DNA of 64,000 bases from Clostridium_B lapidicellarium (GTDB lineage: Bacteria; Bacillota; Clostridia; Clostridiales; Clostridiaceae), in NCBI RefSeq assembly GCF_041224415.1, contig NZ_JBGFFE010000009.1, positions 39,001-103,000 on the forward strand, written 5' to 3'. Below, one piece after another: positions 19,321-28,252 of the stretch. The position numbers and the translations under genes were made by a program. The notes under the pieces are model-generated. The model searched no databases. It was not told the DNA's origin and saw only the letters and a program-made list of their open reading frames with translations. Numbering within the stretch: position 1 is the stretch's first letter; the number at the start of each line of letters is the position of its first letter.

Positions 19321-20144
19321 TGAACTATGATATTCCAGAAAAGAACAAGCCTATATTATCGCTGGATAATATAGGCGTCAATTTCGGTAAAAAACAGGTT
19401 TTGAAAAACATAAATTTCTGCATATATCCCGGCGAGTTTATCGGCCTTATAGGATCAAACGGTGCCGGAAAATCTACCCTGTTAAAGGTTATTCTAGGTC
19501 TACTGCCGCCGAGCAGCGGAAATGTAAATACATTCGATAAAAACGGGAACCCCAAAAAAATTACAATTGGCTACGTGCCTCAAAAGATATATTTGGATCC
19601 TGGTATGCCCTTAAGAGGAAGAGATCTGGCAGCACTTGGACTCGACGGCAACAAGTGGGGAATACCTCTGCCAAGCAAGAAAAAAAACAATAAAGTAAAT
19701 ACGATGCTGGAACTTGTAGATGCAGCCAGATATGCGGATTTCCCGGTAGGCAAACTGTCAGGAGGAGAACAGCAGAGGCTGTTAATTGCACAGGCACTTT
19801 TAACGGATCCACAGCTCTTGTTATTGGATGAACCGCTGTCAAGCCTTGATATCAAAAGTTCCTATGAAATTGTGCATCTTGTCTCACAGATCTCAAACAG
19901 AAGGAAAGTTGCAGTTATTCTGGTGGCCCACGACATGAACCCGCTTTTAGGCGCAATGGATAGAGTATTGTATCTGGCCGGCAGGAGCTCAGTAATCGGA
20001 AAAGTGGATGATATATTCCGCAGTGATGTACTGAGTAAATTGTACGGATATAAAATTGAAGTACTCCATATTAATGGAAGAATTTTAGTCATTGGATCAC
20101 AGAATCCCTCCGATATGAAAGGAGGAAAAGTGAAAGTTGAATAA
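19317..20144 (+). CDS. znuC: Zinc-type ABC importer ATP-binding protein
   Basis: ATPase of the metal importer, 275 aa. Walker A GSNGAGKSTLL, Q-loop YVPQKI, signature LSGGEQQR, Walker B LLLLDEPLSSLD, switch His in VAHDMN. ATG at 19317 overlaps the previous stop; the 3' end overlaps the first permease gene by 8 bp, so translation is coupled. Confidence 0.92.
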   Translation: MMNYDIPEKNKPILSLDNIGVNFGKKQVLKNINFCIYPGEFIGLIGSNGAGKSTLLKVILGLLPPSSGNVNTFDKNGNPKKITIGYVPQKIYLDPGMPLRGRDLAALGLDGNKWGIPLPSKKKNNKVNTMLELVDAARYADFPVGKLSGGEQQRLLIAQALLTDPQLLLLDEPLSSLDIKSSYEIVHLVSQISNRRKVAVILVAHDMNPLLGAMDRVLYLAGRSSVIGKVDDIFRSDVLSKLYGYKIEVLHINGRILVIGSQNPSDMKGGKVKVE

Positions 20145-21039
20145 ATTGATAGAATTCATTTTTGCTCCAGGTTTTTTCCAGAGCACAGAGGTAATGAATG
20201 CGCTAACTGCAGGTGTTGTCACAGCCGCAGTATCTGGGATAGTAGGTGTATTTGTGATTCTGAGAGGTCAGTCTTTTGCAAGCCATGCCGTGTCCGACTT
20301 TGGGGGCACAGGCGCAGCCGCAGCATTTTTGCTGGGAATAAATAGCCTGTGGGGATTTATCGGCTTTGGTACTGCTGCAGCAGTATGTATGGAATTTTTA
20401 GGGAATAGATTTAAAGAACGGGATTTAGCTACGGGAATAGTACTTTCAGTAGCTCTTGGAGTTGAGGCATTATTTTTATATTTTGATACAAACCTCACAG
20501 GTAAGGCCAATGCCCCCATGACGGTATTATTTGGCTCTGTTTTCCTGGTTGATAGATTTACAATCCACATGGTAATACTCATAACAGCTATTATTATCAT
20601 AATATTTTTGGCAATATACAGGCCCCTTCTAATGTGTTCCATCGACTACTCCATGGCATTTGTACGTGGAATTAAAGTTTCCATGATAAATTTCATATTC
20701 ATTATTTTAATGTCACTTGTAGTTGAGGAAGACTCCATTATAGTAGGTGCCCTGCTAAGCACTGCACTGGTCATTGGCCCTGCCGCAGCAGCAATTCGCA
20801 TTACCGACAACATCAAAACTGCAATGTTGATTTCAGCAGTTTTAGGTTCAGTATCCATAATATTGGGGATAATTTTATCCTATGACAGTTACCACTGGCC
20901 TCCTTTCGGACGTGGATGGCCCGTAAGTTTTTTTGTTTCAGTTATAATACTGGGCTTTTACCTTGTAGTAAGATTTTACAAAGAATTTTTAAAGCCGATA
21001 GCATCAAAACACAGAGGAGTTGTTGCACATTATGAGTGA
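20137..21039 (+). CDS. znuB: Zinc-type ABC importer permease (first)
   Basis: Membrane subunit, ABC-3 family, 300 aa, about eight helices. The start is a TTG at 20137 with GGAGG upstream inside the ATPase gene. Family hallmarks are GQSFASHAVSD near residue 47 and the ALVIGPAAAA stretch. It ends within the start of a second, different ABC-3 permease, so the importer is probably a heterodimer of two permeases. Confidence 0.9.
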   Translation: MNKLIEFIFAPGFFQSTEVMNALTAGVVTAAVSGIVGVFVILRGQSFASHAVSDFGGTGAAAAFLLGINSLWGFIGFGTAAAVCMEFLGNRFKERDLATGIVLSVALGVEALFLYFDTNLTGKANAPMTVLFGSVFLVDRFTIHMVILITAIIIIIFLAIYRPLLMCSIDYSMAFVRGIKVSMINFIFIILMSLVVEEDSIIVGALLSTALVIGPAAAAIRITDNIKTAMLISAVLGSVSIILGIILSYDSYHWPPFGRGWPVSFFVSVIILGFYLVVRFYKEFLKPIASKHRGVVAHYE

Positions 21040-21826
21040 ATTTATGGTTCATGCATGGATCAGCGGAACTCTTGTGGCCATTTTATGTTCGTTCGTAGGG
21101 TTCTTCATAGTAATTAAAAGTTATTCATTTGTTGCACATGCATTACCTCAAATTGGTTTTGCAGGTGGAGCAGGTGCCATTCTTTTAAACAAAAACCCAA
21201 TTTACGGTTTATCCATATTTGCCGTAATAGGTGCGCTTTTAATAGGAGCTCTCGGAAAAAAGGAACATAATGATGTCATAACAGCTCTCATATTAGTTGG
21301 GGGACTTGGATTTGGTGCACTTTTTCTTGGACTTACAAATAAATATGCAGCCGGTTCTTATGCACTATTATTTGGCCAGATACTCGGTGTCAGTACAGAT
21401 CAAATTTTCAGCACTATTGTACTCACAATTGCCTGTTTGATATGTATGGCTTTTTTGTATAGACCCCTCCTGCTTGAAAGTATTTCAAAAGGTATAGCAG
21501 AATCACGGGGTATATCAGTCAAATTGATAGAAATGCTGTTTATACTGACAGTGGCCCTGGTTACTGCAGCTGCAGTCCCCGTGGTAGGTGCACTGCTGTG
21601 CTTTAGCCTGCTTATAGAGCCCACTGCCGCCAGTATATATATTACAAGCAATCCTTTTAAGGTCATGATATTGTCACTGATTTTTTCAGTATCTACAGTC
21701 TGGATCTCTCTTGTATTTGCCTACTTTTTAGGATGGCCTCTTGGATTTTTTGTATCCGTAATAGGGGCAATTATCTATGCATGTTCAAGGATAATCCATC
21801 ATTTTAAATTGGCTTCTATTTCTTGA
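21032..21826 (+). CDS. Zinc-type ABC importer permease (second)
   Basis: ABC-3 family membrane subunit, 264 aa from the ATG at 21032 (GAGGAG about 12 nt upstream; a TTG at 21020 is an alternative). It shares the YSFVAHALPQIGFAGGA stretch with family permeases but is only distantly like its neighbour. It overlaps the first permease by 8 bp. The promoter of the second binding-protein gene begins within its last codons. Confidence 0.88.
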   Translation: MSEFMVHAWISGTLVAILCSFVGFFIVIKSYSFVAHALPQIGFAGGAGAILLNKNPIYGLSIFAVIGALLIGALGKKEHNDVITALILVGGLGFGALFLGLTNKYAAGSYALLFGQILGVSTDQIFSTIVLTIACLICMAFLYRPLLLESISKGIAESRGISVKLIEMLFILTVALVTAAAVPVVGALLCFSLLIEPTAASIYITSNPFKVMILSLIFSVSTVWISLVFAYFLGWPLGFFVSVIGAIIYACSRIIHHFKLASIS

Positions 21827-21892
21827 CAATAATAAAATTCTAAATTATAATGGAAGATGTGTAAATGCAAATTAATTGCATTTACACATCTT
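21823..21892 (+). promoter_or_regulatory. Promoter with overlapping Zur-like operator, copy 2
   Basis: A consensus promoter TTGACA (21823-21828), 17-bp spacer, TATAAT (21846-21851), then a perfect inverted repeat with 17-bp arms around ATTAA at 21854-21892 whose core is TGTAAATGCAA-N5-TTGCATTTACA, as in copy 1. Confidence 0.82.
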
Positions 21893-21921
21893 TGTTTATA
21901 TATTTTTAAGGAGGTAATAAA

Positions 21922-22848
21922 ATGTTTAAAAAAAATAGGCTGCTCGTACTGGCTGCCATTTTAAGCAGTATCATGTTTATCTTTTCAGGATGTGCCAATT
22001 CAAGTGGTGGTACAACCTCAGGCAATCAAGGCAAATCAAAACCCAAGGTAGTTGTATCCTTTAATGCAATGCGGGAATTTGCTTCAGCCATCGGAAAGGA
22101 CAAAATAGATATAACAACCATAATTCCAAACGGTACTGAGCCACATGATTTTGAACCTACAACAAAAGATCTCAAAGTTTTAAGCAGCGCAGACGTATTT
22201 GTATACAACGGACTTGGAATGGAATCATGGAAGGATAAAGTTATAAATTCTTCAAATAACAAAAAACTGGTTACAGTAGATGCTTCAAAAGGGATAACTC
22301 CAATTAAAAATACCAGCGCAGACGAAATAAAAGAACATGGACAATATGATCCCCATGCATGGATAAGTCTAAAAAATGCCAAAATTCAATCAAAAAACAT
22401 AAAGGATGCCCTGGTTAAAGCTGATCCTTCAAATAAGAATTTTTATGAAAAAAATTACAGGGATTTTTCAAAACAGCTGGACGATCTCTACCGCGAATAC
22501 AGTACAAAATTTTCCAATGTCAAGAATAAAAATTTTGTAACTGGACATGCTGCTTTTGCATATCTCTGCAGAGACTTTGGATTAAAACAAAACAGTGTCG
22601 AAGGCGTATTTGCAGAAGGAGAACCTTCTTCACAAAAACTGGCACAGCTTGTAAATTACTGCAAGCAGAACAATATAAAAACCATATTTGTGGAAGATAT
22701 GGTGAGCCCCAAGGTTTCCAATACCCTGGCAAAAGAAGTGGGAGCAAAGGCAAAAAAAATATACACAATTGAAAGCAAAGAAGACAATAAAAATTACATT
22801 CAAAGCATGAAGTCAAATCTGGAAATGATTTATAATAGTTTGAAATAA
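21922..22848 (+). CDS. znuA: Zinc ABC importer binding lipoprotein (second)
   Basis: Metal-binding lipoprotein, 308 aa, lipobox FSGC at about residue 24. It has the full three-His arrangement expected of zinc binders (EPHDFEP, DPHAWIS, GHAAFAYL) and an acidic fourth ligand region (VEDMVSPK). AAGGAGG precedes the ATG. It has its own promoter and operator, so it can be made apart from the upstream permease operon and share that transporter. Confidence 0.9.
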   Translation: MFKKNRLLVLAAILSSIMFIFSGCANSSGGTTSGNQGKSKPKVVVSFNAMREFASAIGKDKIDITTIIPNGTEPHDFEPTTKDLKVLSSADVFVYNGLGMESWKDKVINSSNNKKLVTVDASKGITPIKNTSADEIKEHGQYDPHAWISLKNAKIQSKNIKDALVKADPSNKNFYEKNYRDFSKQLDDLYREYSTKFSNVKNKNFVTGHAAFAYLCRDFGLKQNSVEGVFAEGEPSSQKLAQLVNYCKQNNIKTIFVEDMVSPKVSNTLAKEVGAKAKKIYTIESKEDNKNYIQSMKSNLEMIYNSLK

Positions 22849-22908
22849 TATCCGGATGAAACTATGTTATAATAAAAATAAACACAGGCAGGAAGTGATT
22901 CAACCCCG

Positions 22909-23394
22909 ATGATAAGTTTGATTGCGGCTATCAATAAAAAACGTGTAATAGGAAAAGACAACAAGTTGATATGGCACATACCGGATGATCTAAAAAGGTT
23001 TAAAAAATTAACCTCAGGTAAAACCATCATAATGGGGAGAATGACTTTTGAATCACTTCCCAAAATACTGCCCAACAGAAAACATATTGTTATAACAAGA
23101 AACAAAAATTATTTTATTCCGGACAGCAGGGCTGAAGTTGTACATAACATCAGGGACATCATAAAATATAAATATCTGCCGGAAGAGGTGTTCATAATAG
23201 GCGGAGAAAAAATCTACCGACAGATGCTTCCCTACTGCGGTAGAATGTATTTAACTCAGATAATGTCTTCTGAAAGTGGAGATACATATTTTCCGGAATT
23301 CAACACAGAAGATTATAAAATAATTAAACATGAAAAGCACCATTACAACAGCATTGAATATGACTTTTTTACCCTTGAAAGAAAATTGTTCTGA
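22909..23394 (+). CDS. folA: Dihydrofolate reductase
   Basis: Reduces dihydrofolate to tetrahydrofolate with NADPH, cytoplasmic, 161 aa. Family features are ISLIAAINKKRVIGKDNKLIW near the N-terminus (substrate and Met20 loop), the IIMGRMTFESLP and GGEKIYRQ stretches binding NADPH. No thymidylate synthase gene lies nearby. The stop abuts the convergent activase gene. Confidence 0.93.
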   Translation: MISLIAAINKKRVIGKDNKLIWHIPDDLKRFKKLTSGKTIIMGRMTFESLPKILPNRKHIVITRNKNYFIPDSRAEVVHNIRDIIKYKYLPEEVFIIGGEKIYRQMLPYCGRMYLTQIMSSESGDTYFPEFNTEDYKIIKHEKHHYNSIEYDFFTLERKLF

Positions 23395-25068
23395 TCAAAT
23401 ACTCTCCAGTGCCGCAAGAGCTGCCCCTATAGCACCTACTATCTGGGGTTCTTTTGGTATAAATATATTATCTCCAAGCTTTTCTTCAAGACATTTCACT
23501 ATACCTACATTTTTGGCAACTCCTCCTGTCATCATATAATCTCCCTTTTTCCCGACCCTGTTTAAAAGTGAAAGTGTTTTTGCGGCAACCGCCTTATTCA
23601 ACCCGTGAATTATATCCGCTATCTCCTTATTCTGTGCAACGAGTGACACGACTTCGGATTCCGCAAATACAGTACACATACTTGTTATATCGATGTCTTC
23701 CTTCCAATTCAGGGATTTTTCCCCCATCTCATCTAATGGAACCTCGAGGGTGCGGCTCATCATCTCAATAAATCTTCCGGTCCCGGCTGCACATTTGTCA
23801 TTCATGGCAAAATCCACAACTTTTCCCCTGTCATCCAGTCTTATAACTTTACTGTCCTGACCTCCTATGTCAATCACAGTTCTAACCCTGTTATTCAAAA
23901 AATAAGCAGCTTTCCCATGACATGTAATTTCAGTTATTTCTCTGTCTGCAAAGGGAATGCTTACACGTCCGTATCCCGTAGAAATTATTTTGGAAAGCCT
24001 TCCCCTTTCTATGTCTAATTTTTTCAGAGCCTCTTCCATGGCTCTTTCCGCACCGCTTTGACTCTTGGCACCAGTTCGCACTATGGAATAGGAAAGTACT
24101 TTTTTATTTTTATCCATTATGACTACGTTTGTAGAAGTAGAACCGCTGTCTATACCGGCAACCAAAATATCATCTTTTATGCCGGCAGGATGATTTTTTA
24201 CATGCTGTGCATTCCTTGATTTGACTGTTTCAACAAAAGCTTCAATTCTCGTTTTAACCTGCCCCTCTCCTTCTTTTGTATAATCGGTTTCTATCTTCAG
24301 CATAGGTATGGGAACCTTCTTTTTCAATACGGCATATTCAAAAGAATAGGCATCACAAAATTTAGTGGTATGATATATTATTCCATCCAAGCCCTTCAAA
24401 TTTTCAGACAAAATCTCAATTCTGTCACTATTGTCAACCATTCTCATACATGGAAATGAATTCAACAAAAAAGAGGCATAGCTCAACAGAAAATCTTCGT
24501 TTTTATCAAGCACAGTTGATCTTGTGAAGTTTCCAGTACAGGTAAAATCGAAATCTACAGAAGCTCCTGCTTTTTCAATCTGCCCGAGGGTAGAATCTTT
24601 CATTCTGGATCCCATAAGTGCAATTCTGATGTCATCAGATTTTTTAGCTGTCCTGCCGCTTTTGCCTCCGCCGTTTACCAATCCTATGAATCTGTCTTCA
24701 TCAAATTTTTTTCCAGTAAATTCTTCCATTGATCTTATAAATTTCAAAATCTCATTTTTCATCATCAGATCAGAAGCCCTGTTCCTTTTCCTGGGGACAT
24801 CTATAAGATACACATATTTAAATTCAGCACTGTCCTTGGCCACATCATACAGCCGCTTGATACTGTCACAGCAATTTACAAGTACTAAATTGCGCAGTTC
24901 CGAATCAATGCATTCCTCAAGCACTGCTTTTGCATAAGTACATATATTGGGATGCATTAGTGTCTCGGCCTTGTCAAACCCAGAAACCTCTGGGGATATC
25001 TTTACCGCTTTCTCTCCAAAAGAATTTATAATATGAGAGGGAGTGTATTTGCATACGTAACCTATCAT
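23395..25068 (-). CDS. BadF/HgdC-type activase fused to a HgdB-like domain
   Basis: 557 aa. The C-terminal half (from about residue 300) is an ASKHA-fold ATPase of the BadF/BcrA/HgdC family: AGIDSGSTSTNVV, the cluster-binding cysteines in NDKCAAGTGRF and SMCTVFAESE, and IDIGGQDSK. Such activases carry a [4Fe-4S] cluster between two subunits and inject electrons by ATP hydrolysis. The N-terminal half resembles part of HgdB (NCCDSIKRLYD, GQVKTRIEAF). It overlaps the next gene by 4 bp. Substrate unknown; it could serve a 2-hydroxyacyl-CoA dehydratase or a double-cubane-cluster protein. Confidence 0.85.
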   Translation of the reverse strand: MIGYVCKYTPSHIINSFGEKAVKISPEVSGFDKAETLMHPNICTYAKAVLEECIDSELRNLVLVNCCDSIKRLYDVAKDSAEFKYVYLIDVPRKRNRASDLMMKNEILKFIRSMEEFTGKKFDEDRFIGLVNGGGKSGRTAKKSDDIRIALMGSRMKDSTLGQIEKAGASVDFDFTCTGNFTRSTVLDKNEDFLLSYASFLLNSFPCMRMVDNSDRIEILSENLKGLDGIIYHTTKFCDAYSFEYAVLKKKVPIPMLKIETDYTKEGEGQVKTRIEAFVETVKSRNAQHVKNHPAGIKDDILVAGIDSGSTSTNVVIMDKNKKVLSYSIVRTGAKSQSGAERAMEEALKKLDIERGRLSKIISTGYGRVSIPFADREITEITCHGKAAYFLNNRVRTVIDIGGQDSKVIRLDDRGKVVDFAMNDKCAAGTGRFIEMMSRTLEVPLDEMGEKSLNWKEDIDITSMCTVFAESEVVSLVAQNKEIADIIHGLNKAVAAKTLSLLNRVGKKGDYMMTGGVAKNVGIVKCLEEKLGDNIFIPKEPQIVGAIGAALAALESI

Positions 25069-26339
25069 TTTTCCACCTTCTGTCTGCTTTTCAATATTTC
25101 CATAAATGCTTCAACCCTGGTTTCAACCTGACCTTCATGGGCGTTTCTCCTGTCAACTCCATCACCGTCTATGGATAAATAAGGTATATCCTGTCGTTTG
25201 AGGGCTTCTTTTAAAAGCATCGTGCCTCCGCTGCATTCTTTACAGCCGAAAGAACACAGGTTTATAACCCCGCTGGCATTGAAATTTCGAGCCATTTTCA
25301 TTATATTCTGTATTTTTCTCTGAAATGGTCCGTTGAGCTTGTTTTTGAGAAATTTCTGGGCCAGGGCTTCAAATGGATGATTATAGTCCATTTCCTCTAA
25401 ATTATCCAGGTTGTAATCACATGCAAGAAGCTGACAGTCAGCATTTAAATTAAAACGACCCTTCAATGTTTTACTGTAAAAAGGCATGATATGGCTCCAG
25501 AGTATCCTTTTCCCCCTGCAGTCGGGATATTTCTCTATATCTTCAGCCTGCATCCTGTAAAAGTCCAGTACTTCAGGCCTGCCTATCCCCAGATGCGATG
25601 TAAACAATTTGTACATTTCCAATGTAAGGGTATTTGGAAAGTACTTGTGTTCAAGTCTTTTATAAAACCTGCGCATGTAGAGTTTGGTTTCATTCTCAAT
25701 TCTTATCACTTCTTTAAATTTATCCTCGTCAAACCTGGTTTTCATTATGTCCTGAATAAATTCCACTATTTCATGAAGCTGTCCCACAACATATTTTACA
25801 GTATATTCACTGTACTCATAAGGTACATCGAGATAATAATAAGGTATATTATATTTGCCTGAAATATACCTTACGGTATTCAAATTGCTGTCGCATATCA
25901 TGGATGAGGTTATGGCAAATCTGGGTTTTGGTACGGCTTTTGCCTCCACAGCTCCTATAAATGCCTTGTGATAACTGCAGAGTGTATCGGAAATTCCAGA
26001 TTTTTCAGCACAATCTATAAATGCATCTTCACACTGGGTGCCTGAAAGGAAGGAAGAAAAACCCTCAATCAAAAGAGGATTCATATCCATGGCATAAAGT
26101 ATCTCAACAGGTGAAAATATTGTAACAAAAGCTGAATTCAGAGGATTCTTAAGAGGGGTAAGTATGAAATCAACGCATAGTTCGTTTAAATAATTGAGGG
26201 AAGGAGGAATTTTTTTATCTTTAAATCTAGAAACTAAAAATTTTTCAAAAGAAAATCCGAATTTCAACAGATTCAATGTCTTAGAAGGATTATTTATGTT
26301 TTTTTTTATATATTTTCCATATGTCTTTATCAGATCCAT
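25065..26339 (-). CDS. 2-hydroxyacyl-CoA dehydratase HgdB-family / double-cubane-cluster-like protein
   Basis: Fe-S protein of the HgdB family, 424 aa, probably the electron acceptor of the fused activase encoded just downstream. Family traits are SMICDSNLNTVRYI, FGCKECSGGTMLL and the C-terminal GQVETRVEAFMEIL. Unlike true 2-hydroxyacyl-CoA dehydratases there is no CoA-transferase gene and no separate second subunit nearby, so a double-cubane-cluster reductase role is as likely. The ATG at 26339 has GGAGAGG 9 nt upstream. Confidence 0.8.
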   Translation of the reverse strand: MDLIKTYGKYIKKNINNPSKTLNLLKFGFSFEKFLVSRFKDKKIPPSLNYLNELCVDFILTPLKNPLNSAFVTIFSPVEILYAMDMNPLLIEGFSSFLSGTQCEDAFIDCAEKSGISDTLCSYHKAFIGAVEAKAVPKPRFAITSSMICDSNLNTVRYISGKYNIPYYYLDVPYEYSEYTVKYVVGQLHEIVEFIQDIMKTRFDEDKFKEVIRIENETKLYMRRFYKRLEHKYFPNTLTLEMYKLFTSHLGIGRPEVLDFYRMQAEDIEKYPDCRGKRILWSHIMPFYSKTLKGRFNLNADCQLLACDYNLDNLEEMDYNHPFEALAQKFLKNKLNGPFQRKIQNIMKMARNFNASGVINLCSFGCKECSGGTMLLKEALKRQDIPYLSIDGDGVDRRNAHEGQVETRVEAFMEILKSRQKVEK

Positions 26340-26466
26340 TTTCAAAAGCCTCTCCGCTATCTACTAATATTTTACTTACCTTTAATTATAGAATTATGTT
26401 ATCATATTATATTGTAAAATGCAAAACATACAATACACAACTGAAAACAAAAGAGGAGGATCTATT

Positions 26467-28176
26467 TTGAAAAATTATCGTGAACTTCAACAATTATTAT
26501 TATCAATAGATGGAAGGGGATATTCCGCCTATAAGGGACTAAGAGGCGAATATGACTTCGGAAAATATATACTCTCCATAGATCATATACAATCGGATCC
26601 CTTTGCCCCGCCATCAAAGGCACGTATAATTCTATCCAAAAAAGAAGCAGGCTTTCCCGAGAAATTTTTGGATTCAAAATATAAAATAACAGCTGTGTCT
26701 GACTTTTTAACAAGAACTTTTTCACACAGCATTAAAAATTTCAATGGAACCCCCAATACAAAAAAGCTAAGTACATTTCTGTCTATAGACACCTGCGGCC
26801 AGGAAATGCTGGAGAGAACCTCCATAGTCGTAAATCATGACAATATTGAAGCGAGATTTGAAGTTGAACTTCCTGCCTCCGGGAGAAGAATCCGGGGTAA
26901 ATCCGCAGCTGGAATCTTCTCTGACGTGCTTCCCAAAATTGTCAATTCATCACTGCTTTTTAAAAACATAGACAAATTCAAATTAAAAAAGCAGGTAGAA
27001 CTCATACTGGACCAGGAATACATCAGACAGCAACTAAATGAAAGGAAACTTGCAGCCTTTATTGCCAACGGCTCCATTCTGCCGAGGGAAAACGGAATAT
27101 CAGACAGACCGTTGCGGGATGAAAGTGCAGTTCCCTTTTCAAGCCCTAAAAGCCTTGAAATAGAACTTTCTCTCCCAAATCACGGATCAATAAGAGGAAT
27201 GGGAATTCCAGAGGGAATCACCTTGATTGTAGGCGGTGGATACCATGGAAAATCCACACTTTTAAAATCTCTCGAACTTGGAATATACAATCACATTCCA
27301 GACGACGGCCGTGAATATGTAATAACTAGAAGAGATGCAGTCAAAATACGGGCAGAGGACGGCCGCAGGGTGGAAAAGGTGAATATCAGCCCTTTCATAA
27401 ACAACCTGCCAAATAATAAAGATACCCTGAGGTTTTCCACGGATAATGCCAGCGGCAGTACTTCACAGGCAGCCAATGTAATGGAGGCCCTGGAATGCGG
27501 GACCAGGCTTCTATTAATAGATGAAGACACATCCGCAACAAATTTCATGATAAGGGACGGCCGCATGCAAAAACTTGTTTCAAAGGATAAAGAACCAATT
27601 ACTCCATTCATAGACAAAGTTCGCCAGCTATATAACCAGTACAATGTTTCAACTATATTGATTGTAGGCGGTTCCGGAGATTATTTTGATGTGGCGGATC
27701 ACATAATCATGATGGATGAATATGTTCCAAAGGAAGTTACAGGGCAGGCCAAAAAAATTGCAAACAGTGCAGGATATCAGAGAGAAAAATCCGATTCAGC
27801 CATTTTTGGAGACATAACTTCCAGAATACCACTGAGATCCAGCTTCACCCGTACCAGAAGATCTTTCAAAATAAAAGCCAAAGGAAAACATACGGTCCTC
27901 TATGGCAAATCCTCCATAGATCTATCGGCACTGGAACAGCTCACAGACAGCAGTCAGACCAACTGCATAGCAGTGATGCTTGGTTTTATTTCAAGTAAAA
28001 TGGTAGATGACAGGATGTCAATTTCACAAATTGCAGATATGCTGTTTGAACAAATAGGAAAAATAGGGCTGGATTCTATATCACCCTATTCAGGACACCC
28101 CGGAAACCTGGCACTTCCGAGAAAATATGAACTCTGTGCTGCCGTAAACCGCTACAGACGGCTTAAAATAAAGTGA
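26467..28176 (+). CDS. ABC-class P-loop ATPase, PF09818 type
   Basis: Cytoplasmic protein, 569 aa, of the predicted ABC-class ATPase family PF09818, no established role. The P-loop is GGGYHGKSTLLKSLE (about residue 255); Walker B is LLIDEDTSATNFM, with SGSTSQAANVMEAL as a signature-like region and later GGSGDYFDVADHII. No membrane helices. The start is a TTG at 26467 with GAGGAGG 7 nt upstream; an ATG at 26419 lies before that site. Confidence 0.85.
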   Translation: MKNYRELQQLLLSIDGRGYSAYKGLRGEYDFGKYILSIDHIQSDPFAPPSKARIILSKKEAGFPEKFLDSKYKITAVSDFLTRTFSHSIKNFNGTPNTKKLSTFLSIDTCGQEMLERTSIVVNHDNIEARFEVELPASGRRIRGKSAAGIFSDVLPKIVNSSLLFKNIDKFKLKKQVELILDQEYIRQQLNERKLAAFIANGSILPRENGISDRPLRDESAVPFSSPKSLEIELSLPNHGSIRGMGIPEGITLIVGGGYHGKSTLLKSLELGIYNHIPDDGREYVITRRDAVKIRAEDGRRVEKVNISPFINNLPNNKDTLRFSTDNASGSTSQAANVMEALECGTRLLLIDEDTSATNFMIRDGRMQKLVSKDKEPITPFIDKVRQLYNQYNVSTILIVGGSGDYFDVADHIIMMDEYVPKEVTGQAKKIANSAGYQREKSDSAIFGDITSRIPLRSSFTRTRRSFKIKAKGKHTVLYGKSSIDLSALEQLTDSSQTNCIAVMLGFISSKMVDDRMSISQIADMLFEQIGKIGLDSISPYSGHPGNLALPRKYELCAAVNRYRRLKIK

Positions 28177-28179
28177 TCT

Positions 28180-28252
28180 TTCAACAATGAACAATTTTCA
28201 ATTGACAATTAACAATTGTAAACTGTCAGCTGTCAGCTGTTAATTCTCAGCT
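28180..28252. repeat. Intergenic AT-rich repeat with iterated CAATTG-like and CAGCTGT units
   Basis: Short units recur in this gap: ACAATTTTCAATTGACAAT and AACAATTG form nested inverted repeats, followed by two tandem copies of CTGTCAG and then CTGTTAATTC. This looks like a dispersed intergenic repeat; whether other copies exist needs the whole genome. Confidence 0.45.

Noticed and set aside
28180..28252. CRISPR array
   Set aside because: Repeat units are far too short and no spacers or cas genes are seen; no array was found anywhere in the window.
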